Shown piece by piece: positions 10,635 through 22,721 of a stretch of 64,000 bases of DNA. The DNA is from Physcomitrium patens (lineage: Eukaryota > Streptophyta > Bryopsida > Funariales > Funariaceae), in assembly GCF_000002425.4 (NCBI RefSeq), contig NC_037270.1:3379834-3443833 (forward strand), given 5' to 3'. Below the pieces are notes generated by a model, which saw nothing but the letters and a program-made list of their open reading frames with translations, was not told the DNA's origin and did no database searches. The first letter of the stretch is position 1, and each line of letters opens with the position of its first letter. A program made the position numbers and the translations under genes.

Positions 10635-10946
10635 GTACAAGGTTTCCTATTGCATTTTCTAAATTTTCATCTTTTTTTTCTTAAATTTTGAAAGAAGTTA
10701 GATTGTATTATTAACTTTCCAACAAGCTATAGCATACAAGAAATAAATCTATGGTTAGGGAGATTTTACATGAAGTTATTGGAGGGGATTTATTGGAGCT
10801 TTTGGATAGTGGAATTTAACACTAGTTTAGAACTTTTTATGCCATCTACTAGGTTTTCTTCTTTTTATTTTGAAAATTTGAAAAAAGCTAGATCTTATTG
10901 TTAGCTTTTCAACAAGCTTTAGCATACAAAAAAAAAAAATTGTGAC
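10635..10946. repeat. Tandem ~188-bp repeats, right side (rest of unit 2 and unit 3)
   Basis: Unit 2 resumes after the target duplication and ends at about 10757; with 4426-4491 it totals about 189 bp. Unit 3 runs from GGGAGATTTTACATGAAG at 10758 to about 10946. Both contain TTCCAACAAGCTATAGCA or TTCAACAAGCTTTAGCATAC. Rejoining across the retroelement restores the repeat register, an independent check on the insertion boundaries. Confidence 0.75.
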
Positions 10947-11352
10947 AAAAGAGATCTAAACTAATTTTTAAACAAGGGTTTTAAAGCAGCGATTCCAACA
11001 AGCGGCCAATTTTATTTTCCTTGGTTTGGCTTTCATTTTTTTAATATTTTATATATGGACTTTAATAATTTAAAATTATAGCTTAATTTAAGCTCAAAAA
11101 TCTAAATTTTACTTAAATTAGATTAATAATTAGTAAATTATAGATATTTTAATAAATAAAATTTAAATTTGAGATTTGAGTTAAGATTGAATACAATTTG
11201 GCACAAGAAAGAAATTAATATAAATTTTTGTACTTAGCCTTTGGCTATCCTTTTGTATTTGACTTCATTTAGGCAACATTGTGCTTCTTATAATCTACTT
11301 GCAATGAATGACTTTGTATTCTTCCAAAGAGGCTCGCCTTTTAAATAACGTT

Positions 11353-11720
11353 TTTAAGAGTGAAAAAAGCTTAATTCTTGCTTTCAAATATAATATTTAA
11401 CTAAGAGCTACATTAATGCATTCTACAAGATTTTTGGCATATTTCCAACATATATAATATATATCTAATTTGTAAGATAATTTCTTATATATATTACACA
11501 TGATCAATTTGTACTAAAATTTACCAACATGTGTGACATATGTCAACTTCTTAGTCAAATTTCTTACCAATCACCTACATATATGTAAAAAATCAAATCC
11601 TCATCTATGAAGCTTTAAAACAATTTTTATATAAGATATTATAAAATTCATCTATTTTTAGTTATTTCTATCTAAATTATTTTATTTAAATTTAATTTAT
11701 ATATTTATGATATTATCTTT
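11353..11720 (-). repeat. Truncated LTR copy, second Gypsy family
   Basis: It matches 12528-12894 and, in reverse complement, the LTR at 61743. Shared phrases include TTTCTTACCAATCACCTACA, AAAAATCAAATCCTCATCTA versus AAAAGTCAAATCTTCATTTA, and CAAGATATTATAAAATT. The part corresponding to the end of the LTR in element sense is missing on the left side. Confidence 0.65.
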
Positions 11721-12360
11721 ATTTTTTAAAATAAATTTAATAAAAAAAAATTTATATATTTAGGAAGTCCAAGATGCAACAAATTATATTTGTAGCATAT
11801 TTTAATCTTAATTCTTTTCAAAAGTGATTGATATTTTTTTTTCAATAATAGTATCATATACTAAGATATAAGGACATCCTATTATTTTTTCATTGTTGAG
11901 GCCTTTATAACTTCTTTCAAGAAAACAATTTAATATACCATCAAGAATGATTCTTACTTATGGTATTATCACCAAACAATGGCAGTATCTTTTAAGATTG
12001 TGATACCAAATATCTATTATTTTAACATATATATTTGAAAAAAAACATGTCATTTTTTAAGATCTTCATGTCTATTAAGCTATCTTAAAGATTATAATAA
12101 TTTCAATGCCTTATTTGATAACTTAGCAAAAATTAGCTTCTAAGTTGAATCTATTAGTTATTAATGCTTTATGTATTCAACACTATAATAAGATAAAAAT
12201 CAAAAACAAAGATAGTAGATAGAATGCAATTTTTATTAAACTATCTTTTATTCATAGAAAATAAATGATTGATTCTTTATCTTAGTTTTGATGGAATAAT
12301 AGAGTAATTTATTCACTTTTAAAACAAAATAAGAATAGTGAATTAACAATCTTATCAAAT
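11721..12360. other. Short internal region between two LTR copies, no coding signal
   Basis: About 640 bp of AT-rich DNA lie between two LTR copies in the same orientation. I see no gag or pol similarity, only homopolymer-rich sequence. With the flanking LTRs this would make a non-autonomous or internally deleted element of about 1.5 kb. Confidence 0.45.
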
Positions 12361-12894
12361 TGTGGAGGATATGGATCACAAAGAACTATAACATTAATAT
12401 ACTCTTATATCACTAAAAAAGAATACATAATTATTTGAAGATAGTATAGTATTAATATTAAAATAAATATTATTAAAGACAAGAAGATTAAAAACTCTTT
12501 AAACATGATTAAGAACAAGAAAGGTGTTGATAAGAGTAAAAAAAGCCTAACTCTTACCTTTATACATACTATCTAAATAAAAGCTATATAAAAATGTTTT
12601 ATAGGATCTTTGATATATTTCCAACTTGTGAGATATATGTCGAATTTGCAAGACAAGTTTCTCATATATACCGCACATGACCAATTTGTACCACAAGTCA
12701 CCAACATATGTAGCACATGGCCAACTTATTAACCAAGTTTCTTACCAATCACCTACAAACTTGTAAAAAGTCAAATCTTCATTTATAAAGCTTTAAAGAA
12801 GTTTTTCACAAGATATTATAAAATTTACTTACTTCTACTTATCTCTATCTAATTCTTTTTATTTAAATAAATATATATATCCATGATAGCTACA
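12361..12894 (-). repeat. LTR copy (~534 bp), second Gypsy family
   Basis: Reverse complemented, it follows the LTR at 61743-62300: GTAGAAGTAAGTAAA, AGTTGGCCATGTGCTACATA, GAAACTTGTCTTGCAA and a run of TAGGCTTTTTTTACTCTTATCAA. Boundaries are inferred from TGTGGA at 12361 (LTR end in sense) and AGCTACA ending at 12894 (start in sense). The ~80 bp beyond the LTR end also match DNA following the copy at 61180. Confidence 0.65.
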
Positions 12895-14476
12895 CATAAA
12901 AAAATTATTTTTTAGAAAATAAAATTATATTAGATTTTATATTTATACAAATCTACAAAAATTGTGTATTGATTGTGATTCAACAAGAATCAGAATATAA
13001 CATTTAAAAAATTATATTGAAATTCTATTTTTATTTTTAATATTTTTTTCATATACTTTTTAAAAGTTATTTATAATAAAAATTATAGTAGATAAAATTT
13101 AGTATTCTGTAAAATTATTATATATGGATTTTTTTTATTGAAAGTTAAGTTTATGGATACAATTAAAAATAATCCTAATACAATCACTTTCTAAAAGTTT
13201 TCATTACAATTGTTTATTTTAATTATATAAACTATATTTTATATTATTTTTAAATTAAAAAATCTTTCAAATAATTGAAAGATATTTTGTATACATACAC
13301 AAATGAATTAAGGATATGCATGTATACAAAGCATTTTAAATAAATTTAGGAGAGTTGCTTCAGAAGTGACAACCAAATAAGAAGAATTTCTTAGATGTAA
13401 TCTAAAGAATGATAAAGTTCAAATCCATAATAATGTATTGTACTATAAGTAGGAATAAGATATAAATTAGAAATTTTGATTATACATTTTTGTCAAATCA
13501 AAAAATAAACGTATATTTATCAACAATGATCTTTTTAAAAATTCTAAAATTGTATAGCTATCTAACTTGCATTGTTCATCATTATAAAATATTATCTTTC
13601 AAAGAATACAGGCTATGTAATAAGATAGCTTAATCTTATCATTTCATCATCTTCATACTAAATTTTATAAGTTGATTAGTCATATTTTGGCTTAAATATT
13701 ATTTTGTTAAATTAAACTTATGTTTTCTTATAAACCAAAGAATACAAGAACGAGTTATTTGGATATTGTCTTTATTTCAAGATGGGTTTTGATTTCTTTT
13801 TTCTTTTCTTTTTCTTTTTTTTCTCTTCTTCTTCCTCCAGACTTATTAAAAAAATTGTGTTTGAAAAATAATTTTTACAAAACCAATAAATTTGAATGGC
13901 TGAAAAATAAGTAAAAAATAAAAGAAAATTGAAATTAGTTGAAACATATTTTTAACTAAATTCACAAAATAAAGAAGCAATAATATTAAATAGAAAATAA
14001 AAATTATAATAAAAATTTTATTATATTTATTATCTTCTTTATTAAAAATAATAGGTTATTTATTTACATATTTATTATGTAATTTTTACAATAACCTATT
14101 ATTTTTAATAAAAAAAGGTAAAATTACATAATATTATCAATTGTAAATTTTTCATTATATTTATTACAAATAAATATTTTAATATTTTTTATATTTATAA
14201 TATTCTTTAATTAAATAAAAATATAAAAAATATGATACAATTTTTATATATGGTTCTTTTTATTTTATAATAATATAAGTAAGATTTAAAAAGAAATAGT
14301 AATTTTTTTAATAAGAATCACACCAAAAAAATTGGAGCAAATAATTTCCAACCTAATCAAGTTTTTTAAGTTTGAAAATATAAATAAAATAATAAAAGAC
14401 ATGGAAAATAAAAAGCCACTAAGTTTAAATAGAATTGGAATTAAATTCTTTGACATCTGTTGAGATAATTTTAAAA

Positions 14477-14507
<31 letters not shown>

Positions 14508-16890
14508 TATTTATTTATTTATTTAATGAATGATATATTAATCAAAATAAAATTTCTAAGTAATTTCATTAGAAATTAGATTATATTTCTCTTTAAAGAT
14601 AGAAAATAAAACTTACTTAGTAATTAGAAAATCTATTATTGTACTCAATACTATGTACAAAATCTATGCAAAAGCTTTTTAAAAAAGTCTTTAAAAGATG
14701 TACATTAATAATATCCATCTAAAACAAATAGCTTTATTATTAATAATATATATTTTAGACAACATTATAATAATCCACGAAATTATTAATTGGGCCAACA
14801 TATCTAAACAACCTTTCTTTCTTCAAATATTAGATTTTAAAATATATATAACTAATCAATATGGCATTTTTTATGTAATGCTATGACAAAATTGTGCTTT
14901 TACCTTCACTTTATAAACATTAAAAAATTACTATAGATTAGTATATAAGCTTCAATAGGTGTGAATAAAATTTGATATATATATATTTTTTTATTTGAAT
15001 GTGGAATGAAGCAAGATTGTTTGATCGTCCCTTATATATTCTTTAATATTGGTAAAACTTTTAACATAGCTATTTAAAAAGAAATAAACTCTTATATGCA
15101 CTAAAGTTCTAAGGCCCATATGTTATAAGTCAATTGAAGATAATAGGCTACAATTAGTTGATTTTATTGAAGCTTTAACAATACTTTTTCCAGTGGATAA
15201 TTTGAATCTAGTATCTAGGTGAATTAAATTTACAAAAATTTTAAAGAATTTAACTTATAAGAAAAAATCTGAAAGGAATTTAAAAATAAAGCTTCAACTT
15301 TGAATATGCTTTGTTGTCTAAGCACAAATTAAAATTAAAATGAAAAGTTATGGCTCTAAATATACCAATCTTGGATAAAAATCATCATATTTCTTGAACA
15401 TAGAATTTTAGAGATTTTTTTTAAAGTATAAAATAGATTCTTATGGTGAAATAAAAACTATATATTAAATAATTTACATTTAAAGATTCAAAGACTTTTA
15501 AAAAATTACAAAATCAAAATGCAAAGAATAAAAAATATGCAAAGAAAATAAATATTAGACAAATTTTTTATTCTTTATTATAGATAGTTTTTTTGAGGAA
15601 TACCTATCTAATAATGTTTCTTATTAGTGGTGTACTTTATATAAGAAGACATAACAACTACAAAAAGTAAGAAATTGGATTGATCTTTGTAGTTTAAATG
15701 AGAAATTTTTTTGATGTTATGTTCTTAAGGTATCAAATATAGCTATAAGAATTAATATCTACTAATAGTATGTATTATCTCAATTAATTAAGATAAAAAT
15801 ATATGAAGTTAGATCATAGTTGAGCTTTCTATACTATGATAGTATGTTCTTAAAGCAATTTATATCTCAATAAGTTAAGAAAGGTTTATGAAATTTGGTT
15901 TGTATACAAGGTTTTGATAAAATTGTTAGAATGAATATTAAGAATAAACCTACTAAAAAAGAAAAGAAAAATATAATTATTCTTTTAGTACTATTCAAGG
16001 TTATAATTTTAATCTTAAAAATACTATTTGAAGTGAGAAATTATTATAATGGCTTATACAAAATAAATTAGGTTTCAATTGCTTTAAAACATTAAGCTTT
16101 GTAGGAATTAATGACTCCAAAATATAATTAGTATTTAAATATATATATATATATATATAGAAAAATCTTGATTAGAACCAAGGGCTCGTAAAGAAATAAT
16201 GCTTACATGTTTAATATACTATAGTAGGGTGGGGATAAATATTTAGAGAAAATAATCTAATAATTTTTTTTCAACAAGTTTATATATATATTGATTCTAT
16301 AATGAAGTATTTAATTTTTCTTAAAATATATTTAAATTAAAATAATTTAAGATTAAATCACATCTATTCTATATAAACTAAATACTAGCCTAAGCTATTG
16401 GAGGTCATAGATTTTTTTTATTTTTTTTTTATTTTTTTTGTAGAAACAAATTTTTTTTGCCACAAAAAAATATCCTCTATGTTTAGATCATTCAAAAAAA
16501 TCTGTTTCTTTTTGAGATGTTCATACATCTCAATAATACAAATGTGACAAAATGGATTCTCTTCTAATTGTGAGTCTTAGTCAAATCAATACACTATGGA
16601 GCAAATTTGATCAAACCTCATTTAAAATTATTCTATGAACTATGATGTGGGGAGTAATCAAAGAAATACTCTAAAAGTAATTTTACAACCAAAAGACCCC
16701 ATTTTGTTAGTAGGATAGATGGCTAACACATTGAAGTAAGAATAGGTAAAACAATATTCTAGGATTCTAAAATTCTATGTGATTTGATTGTGCATGAAAC
16801 AATAAAAACAAGGCTCGCAATTGAACTGTTAGTTTAATAGGTGACAATGTTTCAATTCTTGCCCTCTTTCAAGGGTGTTAGGAATGCCCA
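12895..16890. other. AT-rich desert without recognisable genes
   Basis: About 4 kb of very AT-rich DNA. It contains (TA)n tracts near 14478-14497 and 16141-16160, T- and A-runs, and one strong inverted repeat (listed separately). Short ORFs at 13720-13914 and 14698-14886 have the lysine/phenylalanine/isoleucine-rich make-up expected by chance in AT-rich DNA, so they are not annotated. Confidence 0.6.
14038..14112. repeat. Perfect 23-bp inverted repeat with 29-nt loop
   Basis: The arm 14038-14060 (contains ATTAAAAATAATAGGTTATT) is exactly complementary to 14090-14112 (contains AATAACCTATTATTTTTAAT). It could be a decayed MITE or an RNA or DNA hairpin. No open reading frame or target duplication is evident. 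Confidence 0.75.
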
Positions 16891-16899
16891 TATCTATGA

Positions 16900-19800
16900 T
16901 CCTCTAATTTAAGCATCGGGTAAACCGTTTCTGTGTATAATAACAATGAAAATTTAAATAAATGCAAATTTGCAATTCACAGGGAATCGTACACAGCAGC
17001 AAGTGATATCCAGGACGGTGTAGTAAAGAACTGCAAGAGCAAACATGTTGATCACGGAGTGCATGAGCTGTTAGGGGAACACCTTGCTCCGTTAATTTAC
17101 TTTCTGAGATGAGAAAACCATGCTCCCCAAGTCCTTTGATGCTCCCAATCGCACAGATCGGATGGTTGAAATGCTCCACAAATCTACTATTGTGACTGCA
17201 TTTGTTCCTGCAGAAGCACGGAATGGCATCCCCCAGAAGCTCACATATGACAACGTCAGCGAATACTATGATACCAACATATGTTGGTACGCCATTGTTT
17301 TACAGATATGTTGTTAAGTTAGGTGAAAGGCTCACCATAACTAGTCTCTCTGTTTGCCCAGGGCTGTCCAGACAAAGCACGGCATAATCTCTGCTTGCAA
17401 ACAGTTCTCTGGTACCCACAATATGTAAACCCTTGAAGAGTACCCTTGAAAGGGGTTCAATCTTCTCACGGACGAACACCCGGAGCTGCTGTTGGGTTTT
17501 GCAATGCTTGTCATTGTAACCCTAGAAAGCCAGAGAGTCGATGATGCCTAATTGCTGAAACAGTTCTGAACGAGGTAAGTTTCCGTCATCGAGGTACAAG
17601 CATTGGACGCCTTAGATTCTGATTCCTGTTTCGTGAAGGGTAGATTAACAGTGTTCTGATGTTAGGGGGAGATGAGGCTCGTAATTCTAGGTGTATGTAC
17701 GTGTGAAAGACGAGTTAATTTAAATGTATTGGCAATTTTCTTCATAGCTAAATTATTTAGCAGGCAACATTGCCATTTGATGCGAGATCGGCTCCCCATG
17801 TGAACCCTTTAGTCCTGGTCCTGTGCTGGGAAATTCATGTGGAAAGTCTCGAATCGACAATTGTTTTAGTCCTGGAGCTGACCATGGAATTTACACTAGG
17901 GTCTCATGCCTGAACTTTAATTAGTTTCACAAACATGTTGCACCAATCAAACGAAGGCTTGCAAGGATAAACCTTGCATGGAAGGTCTCTGGAAGCAGAA
18001 TCAAGCAAAACGACCGCAGCAATAATGAGCCCTAAAACTAGTAAGTGTAAAGGAAAAAGAAAAAGAGACTGGCTAAAGACAACGAGAAACTCGAGTGGAC
18101 AATGCACATTGATGAGTAGCAGGAAACAGAGCTGAAGAGTTCGCTACTCAAGGCATCGTCCCCCGTTATAGAAAGGCGAGGTGTAATTTTGCAGCTGATG
18201 CAAAGACGTGAAGCATCTACCCCACTCCCCCGGCAATAGGAACTCATTATCGAACCCTTGCATCACGTTGGAATGATATCCTAACAGCCGTCTGTGATAA
18301 GTGAAAGTAATTGCTGGTAAAAAGCCACCCGCAGTGTTTCGTGCAAGGTCATGTGAAGAATCCAGCCACTTGATGGTAGCTCACGATGATCTTAGGAGTT
18401 TGAACTCAGAACTTCGCAACGACTCCTGCGACCACGTCACGCAACTCTGGGCTTACAGATGCTTGCACCTTCCATTACTGGACCACTGGGCCTTTCTTGA
18501 CTTTCATCCTCATTTTCAAACGCACGGCATACAAACTTTTGAAACCTAAGCCCTAACTACCCACCACATGCAAAGCTTTGGATAAAGGATGTCTTCAAAC
18601 ACGGCAACCAGATCCTGACTGCATCAGAAGATGGCTCCAATTTAAAACAGAAGTGTTGTGTTTGGTCACACGTGGCGCATACGTAAGTTCCAAGCTGAGT
18701 ACCAGGAGACGCGTTAGAGTGTTCAATTTGTGTTGAACACTGTTGCACAAGGTGTTCGGAGTTACATCGGGGAGAGGTTCATGTGCTCACTCAATCTGTG
18801 CCCAACAATGTGCCCTTGCTGGAAGATGCGCTAGTGAAGCACTCCTTGCGGTGATGGTGCCGATGTTGAGGCCAAACAGCCTCAACCATGGGACCAATAA
18901 GTAAGTCTTGTTCAAAACCAATTCTCCGAAAACTCTGCTCTACTCTGGTCGGGGGGGGGGGGTTTCTTTGGCCTCTTTTCTTTTGTCAGTTCTTTTGTGA
19001 GTCCGAGGTTTCTGCCGGGCACCACAACTCTAACTCCTCTGTGATTCTTCTTCACCTTTACACCTCTCGCCTTTAGTAGGGAAGAATTAGTGGATCCTAA
19101 GTGTTGCTTCTCTAGCATCTGATTTGGGATGGGACGTTTAGTTGGAGGATTCTGCCTTTGACGAAGAACTTCACTTGAGAGGTAGTTGTCGGTTTCACAT
19201 TTGGGTGTGGGCCAGTTCAAGGATCTTTTTGTGTCGAGCTGGACGCATTGCTGGTGTACTTGGCTACGAGCTTGGTTTTGAGTAAGGTACTCAGAGGCTG
19301 ACTTTCTTACATGTTTATCCGCTTACTAAGGCCCTGAAAACAGTGCGTGGTTTTAAAAGCTTGATTGTTGAAGGAGCTTTTACAGGTTCTAATGTAAACC
19401 TACTCAATTAATACAACACGAAGGAAGATAATCGACCTTTCTTTGACTTGTTTGCTATGCAAAAGATCTCATAGTGTTCGTGTTTAATAATCCAAAGTCT
19501 GGATTAGCTGCCCTTCTTTGCCTTCGATAACCTAGAGCTGTTATTCGGACGTCCACGTTTACCGACTTACAGTGCTTGTGAAGAGGACTTCTTTCCATTC
19601 GTCTCGAAGATAATTTTAGAGTTAGCATATCCCGGTGGCTTGGAAGAATTAGTATCAGTCTTGTCAGGTACCGAATGATCAACTTGATTCTTCTTCGAGG
19701 TTGTCCCTGTCTCGATAAGCTTATTCCTTTATTTTAATCAGCATTCTAAGCGACGCTATTTGCATAGTGGTAGCTTTGAACTGCATTTCTAGTTTGAGTT

Positions 19801-20165
19801 TATACGAGTGCTTTCCATGTTTCGTGGCTCGAAGGAAGTCCTAAAATTGCAGGATGATTCATTCTATAGTACTGAATGAAGCATTCCTCATTCTACAGAA
19901 TCGCACGGTGGAACTGCAAAATGAAATTTGAAGCAAACCACAAGAGGAATAGGCAGGAGCCCAGAGATTTTGGGATCGCTATATCGAATGTTTTGATTTA
20001 CCTAGGGTACTTTGGATTGAGTTCACGACCTTGATCTTGACGAATTGATACAAATTGGTGTGCACAAATCATGTAAACGAGGAACACTTGGTATCATCGC
20101 CCGCGACTGGACTTGTTCGTTTGTAACAAGTGAAGGCATTGACGAAGAAACGATAGCTCCCTACC
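16900..20165. other. Intergenic and probable leader region upstream of the TBC gene
   Basis: Base composition rises here compared with the AT-rich desert, but no ORF of convincing coding character or family similarity was found. A run of 12 G lies at 18951-18962. The 3' end of the region probably holds the promoter and 5' leader of the gene at 20166. Small ORFs on both strands (for example 17120-17317, 18301-18549 and 18912-19220 on minus) are not recognised and not annotated. Confidence 0.45.
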
Positions 20166-22721
20166 ATGCACAATGGAATGAGAGCAGGGCCGTCAGGATC
20201 CTTGCCAGCTCCCGGTGCGCAGAGCATGGAGCCTCGCAGAGCAGGAACCTCATCCAAGCCAAGAAAAGCCGTGAAAGTGAAAGTCGTTGACCTCTACCAA
20301 TTCGAAGTGGAGGTTACGAGAGAGGAAGCCGCAGTTCTGAATATGGTTAAAGAAAGAGTGAAAGAACAAGGTCGGGTATGGTGGGCTACAGAAGCAAGTA
20401 AAGGAGCTGGATGGTATTTGCAGCCTACTGTTTCTTCTCTAACTGAGAGCAACCTCGTGTCGCATCTTCCTCTCTCCAATTTCACCGACTCCGGGCATTT
20501 AAAGAAACTAATAAGGAAAGGAATTCCCCCTGCGCTGCGAGCGAAGGTGTGGCGGGCAGTCTCTGGCGCCATTAAGAAACGGTCAACTGTACCTGATAGT
20601 TATTACCAAGATCTCATAGAGGCAGTGCAGGGAAAGGACACCCCTGCTACTCGGCAGATTGACCATGTATTGTCTGTCCCCTTTCTCTTGGGTTGTCTTC
20701 TATCGATTGTAACGATGTAGTCAATTCAATTTGCAGCTTGGACTTTGTGGTCTGCGATGTGAGGAGACTTAAACTTTGTCTGCGGAAAAACTTCGAATTG
20801 ATGCAAGGTCGAATACACCTTAAAACTGTTTGACTTGCAGGATCTGGATCGTACATTTCCTTGTCATCCAGTCATAGATTCTCCAGAAGGACAAGCATCG
20901 TTGCGTCGAATTCTAAGGGGTTACTCTTTTCGGGACTCTCGTGTGGGGTATTGCCAAGTAAGCTCCAACTCTTCTTTGAATTATTGGGATGACAGAATAT
21001 CAATGCACTGTTTTCTTTTTCTTGCCTTGCAATGAAGGGTAATATACTTTTGTGCTAAGAACTAGTTCAAGCACAGCCCTTTTGATGTCACTTAGTGTTT
21101 TTCAATGGTTACAATTGATAGAAAACTAGGGTGTTTGCAGGGCATGAATTATGTGGCTGCCTCACTTCTATTAGTCATGAAAACCGAGGAGGAAGCTTTT
21201 TGGATGCTAGCGGTGCTGCTTGAAAACATATTGTATCACGACAGTTATTCCGAGAATTTGTACGGGTGCCATGTAGAACAACGAGTTTTTAAAGAGCTTT
21301 TTAAGAAGAAATGCCCCAGGTTGTATTTTTCGGCATACTTTTCATTTACTTATTTGGTCGAATAGAAGTAGGAAGTGGTACACATACTCTCTCAACACTT
21401 GGTATTTGTTACTGTTGTTCATTTTGTATTTTTTTAATTAAGGCACATCTATGTATTGTGAGTTATTCGTTCATGTCAAATTGCCTCCTTGTCGTGCTAG
21501 TTGAAGCTTGGCTCATTATGGTTTATGATACGTATAGCAGTTCTGTAGTGCGAACAATATTTCATCGGTCGGCATTGAGTTCTCTTCCTGAAACATTGAA
21601 TCTTCAGCTTTTCCTCTGTACATGTGAAGAATTATGCTTTCCGCTCCCAGTTAAGGTTGACTTAGAAGTATGATGTTTTCCAGCGTGATCATGTGATTAA
21701 CTCCAGCGTGTACTTATTTATCTGTTGCATTGTCGATGGTGTGGGCAGGCTTGCTATGCACTTGGAAAAAATAGATTTTGACTCATCGCTGGTCACAACT
21801 GAGTGGTTTCTTTGTTTGTTTGCAAAAAATCTACCATCAGAGGTGTGCATTCAATGTCTTCTTCTTTCCAAGAGACAGTCTGGACATCAGCTTTCTTAAC
21901 TCCATTATCAGCAGGCATTGTTATGCAAGATGTAGGTTCTAGCATTTATGGTAAAGAATGTTTGGATCTGTTAGTGCGAGATTTGCAACTAAGTTAAGCA
22001 ACTCGCTAGTACAGCTCATCTTTTGACCCCAAACCAAAATTACAATCCTTTGTAGACAACAATGCGAGTATGGGATGTCTTATTCAACGAGGGTGCTGGC
22101 ATCTTGTTCAGAGTTGCTTTGGCGTTCTTTAAGGTACTTTCTTCCTCTGCGTTTTTTATCCTTGAAGTGTGCGTGTTTCGGAAAACGAATTCCTGCTGTG
22201 GTTGTTGCTTACTATTTGAAAAGGATTTATAAGCATATTTGCATTATGGCATCCTCGAATGTTTGGTTTTGAATTCCTGAAGTTCATTTTACTATATTGA
22301 TTTTATTGATAATCTTCTCAAATGGGTTTACTGTAGATCAAAGAAGAACAATTGCTTCGCGCAAAGCATGTAGGTGAAGCGATCAATATCCTCCAAGAAG
22401 CAACACACAGTGCTTACGATCCTGAAGAAATCCTCACGGTAATTCATTTCGTATTGCCTTAATAATTATGCTGTGAGGTTGGCAATCGCGGGCCACCAAA
22501 TGCCTATTCACTGGTGTATTCTTTCATTGATTAACACATAAGTATACATTTTCAAATAGGTGGCTTTTGAAAAACTAGGAGCTGTGTCAACTCAAAACAT
22601 TACCAAGCAGCGCGAGAAAGAACAGCCTGCTGTGATGGCCGAATTGGAGCGACAAGTACAGCGGCTTGCCCGTAGTGACGATGACTCAGCTTCGAACAGT
22701 CCCAGACAACAGGCGCCTTGA
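20166..22721 (+). CDS. TBC-domain Rab GTPase-activating protein
   Basis: Seven exons: 20166-20666, 20841-20957, 21141-21319, 21749-21842, 22056-22133, 22337-22438 and 22560-22721, giving 410 residues. All junctions are GT-AG and keep frame. The N-terminal ~120 residues are basic and not recognised. The TBC (Tre-2/Bub2/Cdc16) domain then runs almost to the end: KLIRKGIPPALRAKVW, the arginine-finger motif IDHDLDRTF (Arg about 171, split by intron 1), the glutamine-finger motif VGYCQ (Gln about 206) followed by GMNYVAASLLLVMKTEEEAF, then TEWFLCLFAKNLPSE and VWDVLFNEGAGILF. Both catalytic fingers are present, so it should stimulate GTP hydrolysis on a Rab protein in vesicle traffic; the Rab partner is unknown. 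A short acidic/serine tail ends in QQAP. It is convergent with the gene at 24656. The start is the first ATG of the open frame; an upstream non-coding exon is possible. Confidence 0.9.

Noticed and set aside
18951..18962. Run of 12 G, and the run of 16 C at 36035-36050
   Set aside because: Isolated homopolymers in non-coding DNA. There is no G-quadruplex pattern of four spaced runs and no link to a gene.
21311..21673. 120-codon ORF inside the TBC gene
   Set aside because: It overlaps the end of exon 3 and intron 3. The splice donor CCCAG|GTTGTA and the TBC alignment show that this sequence is intron.
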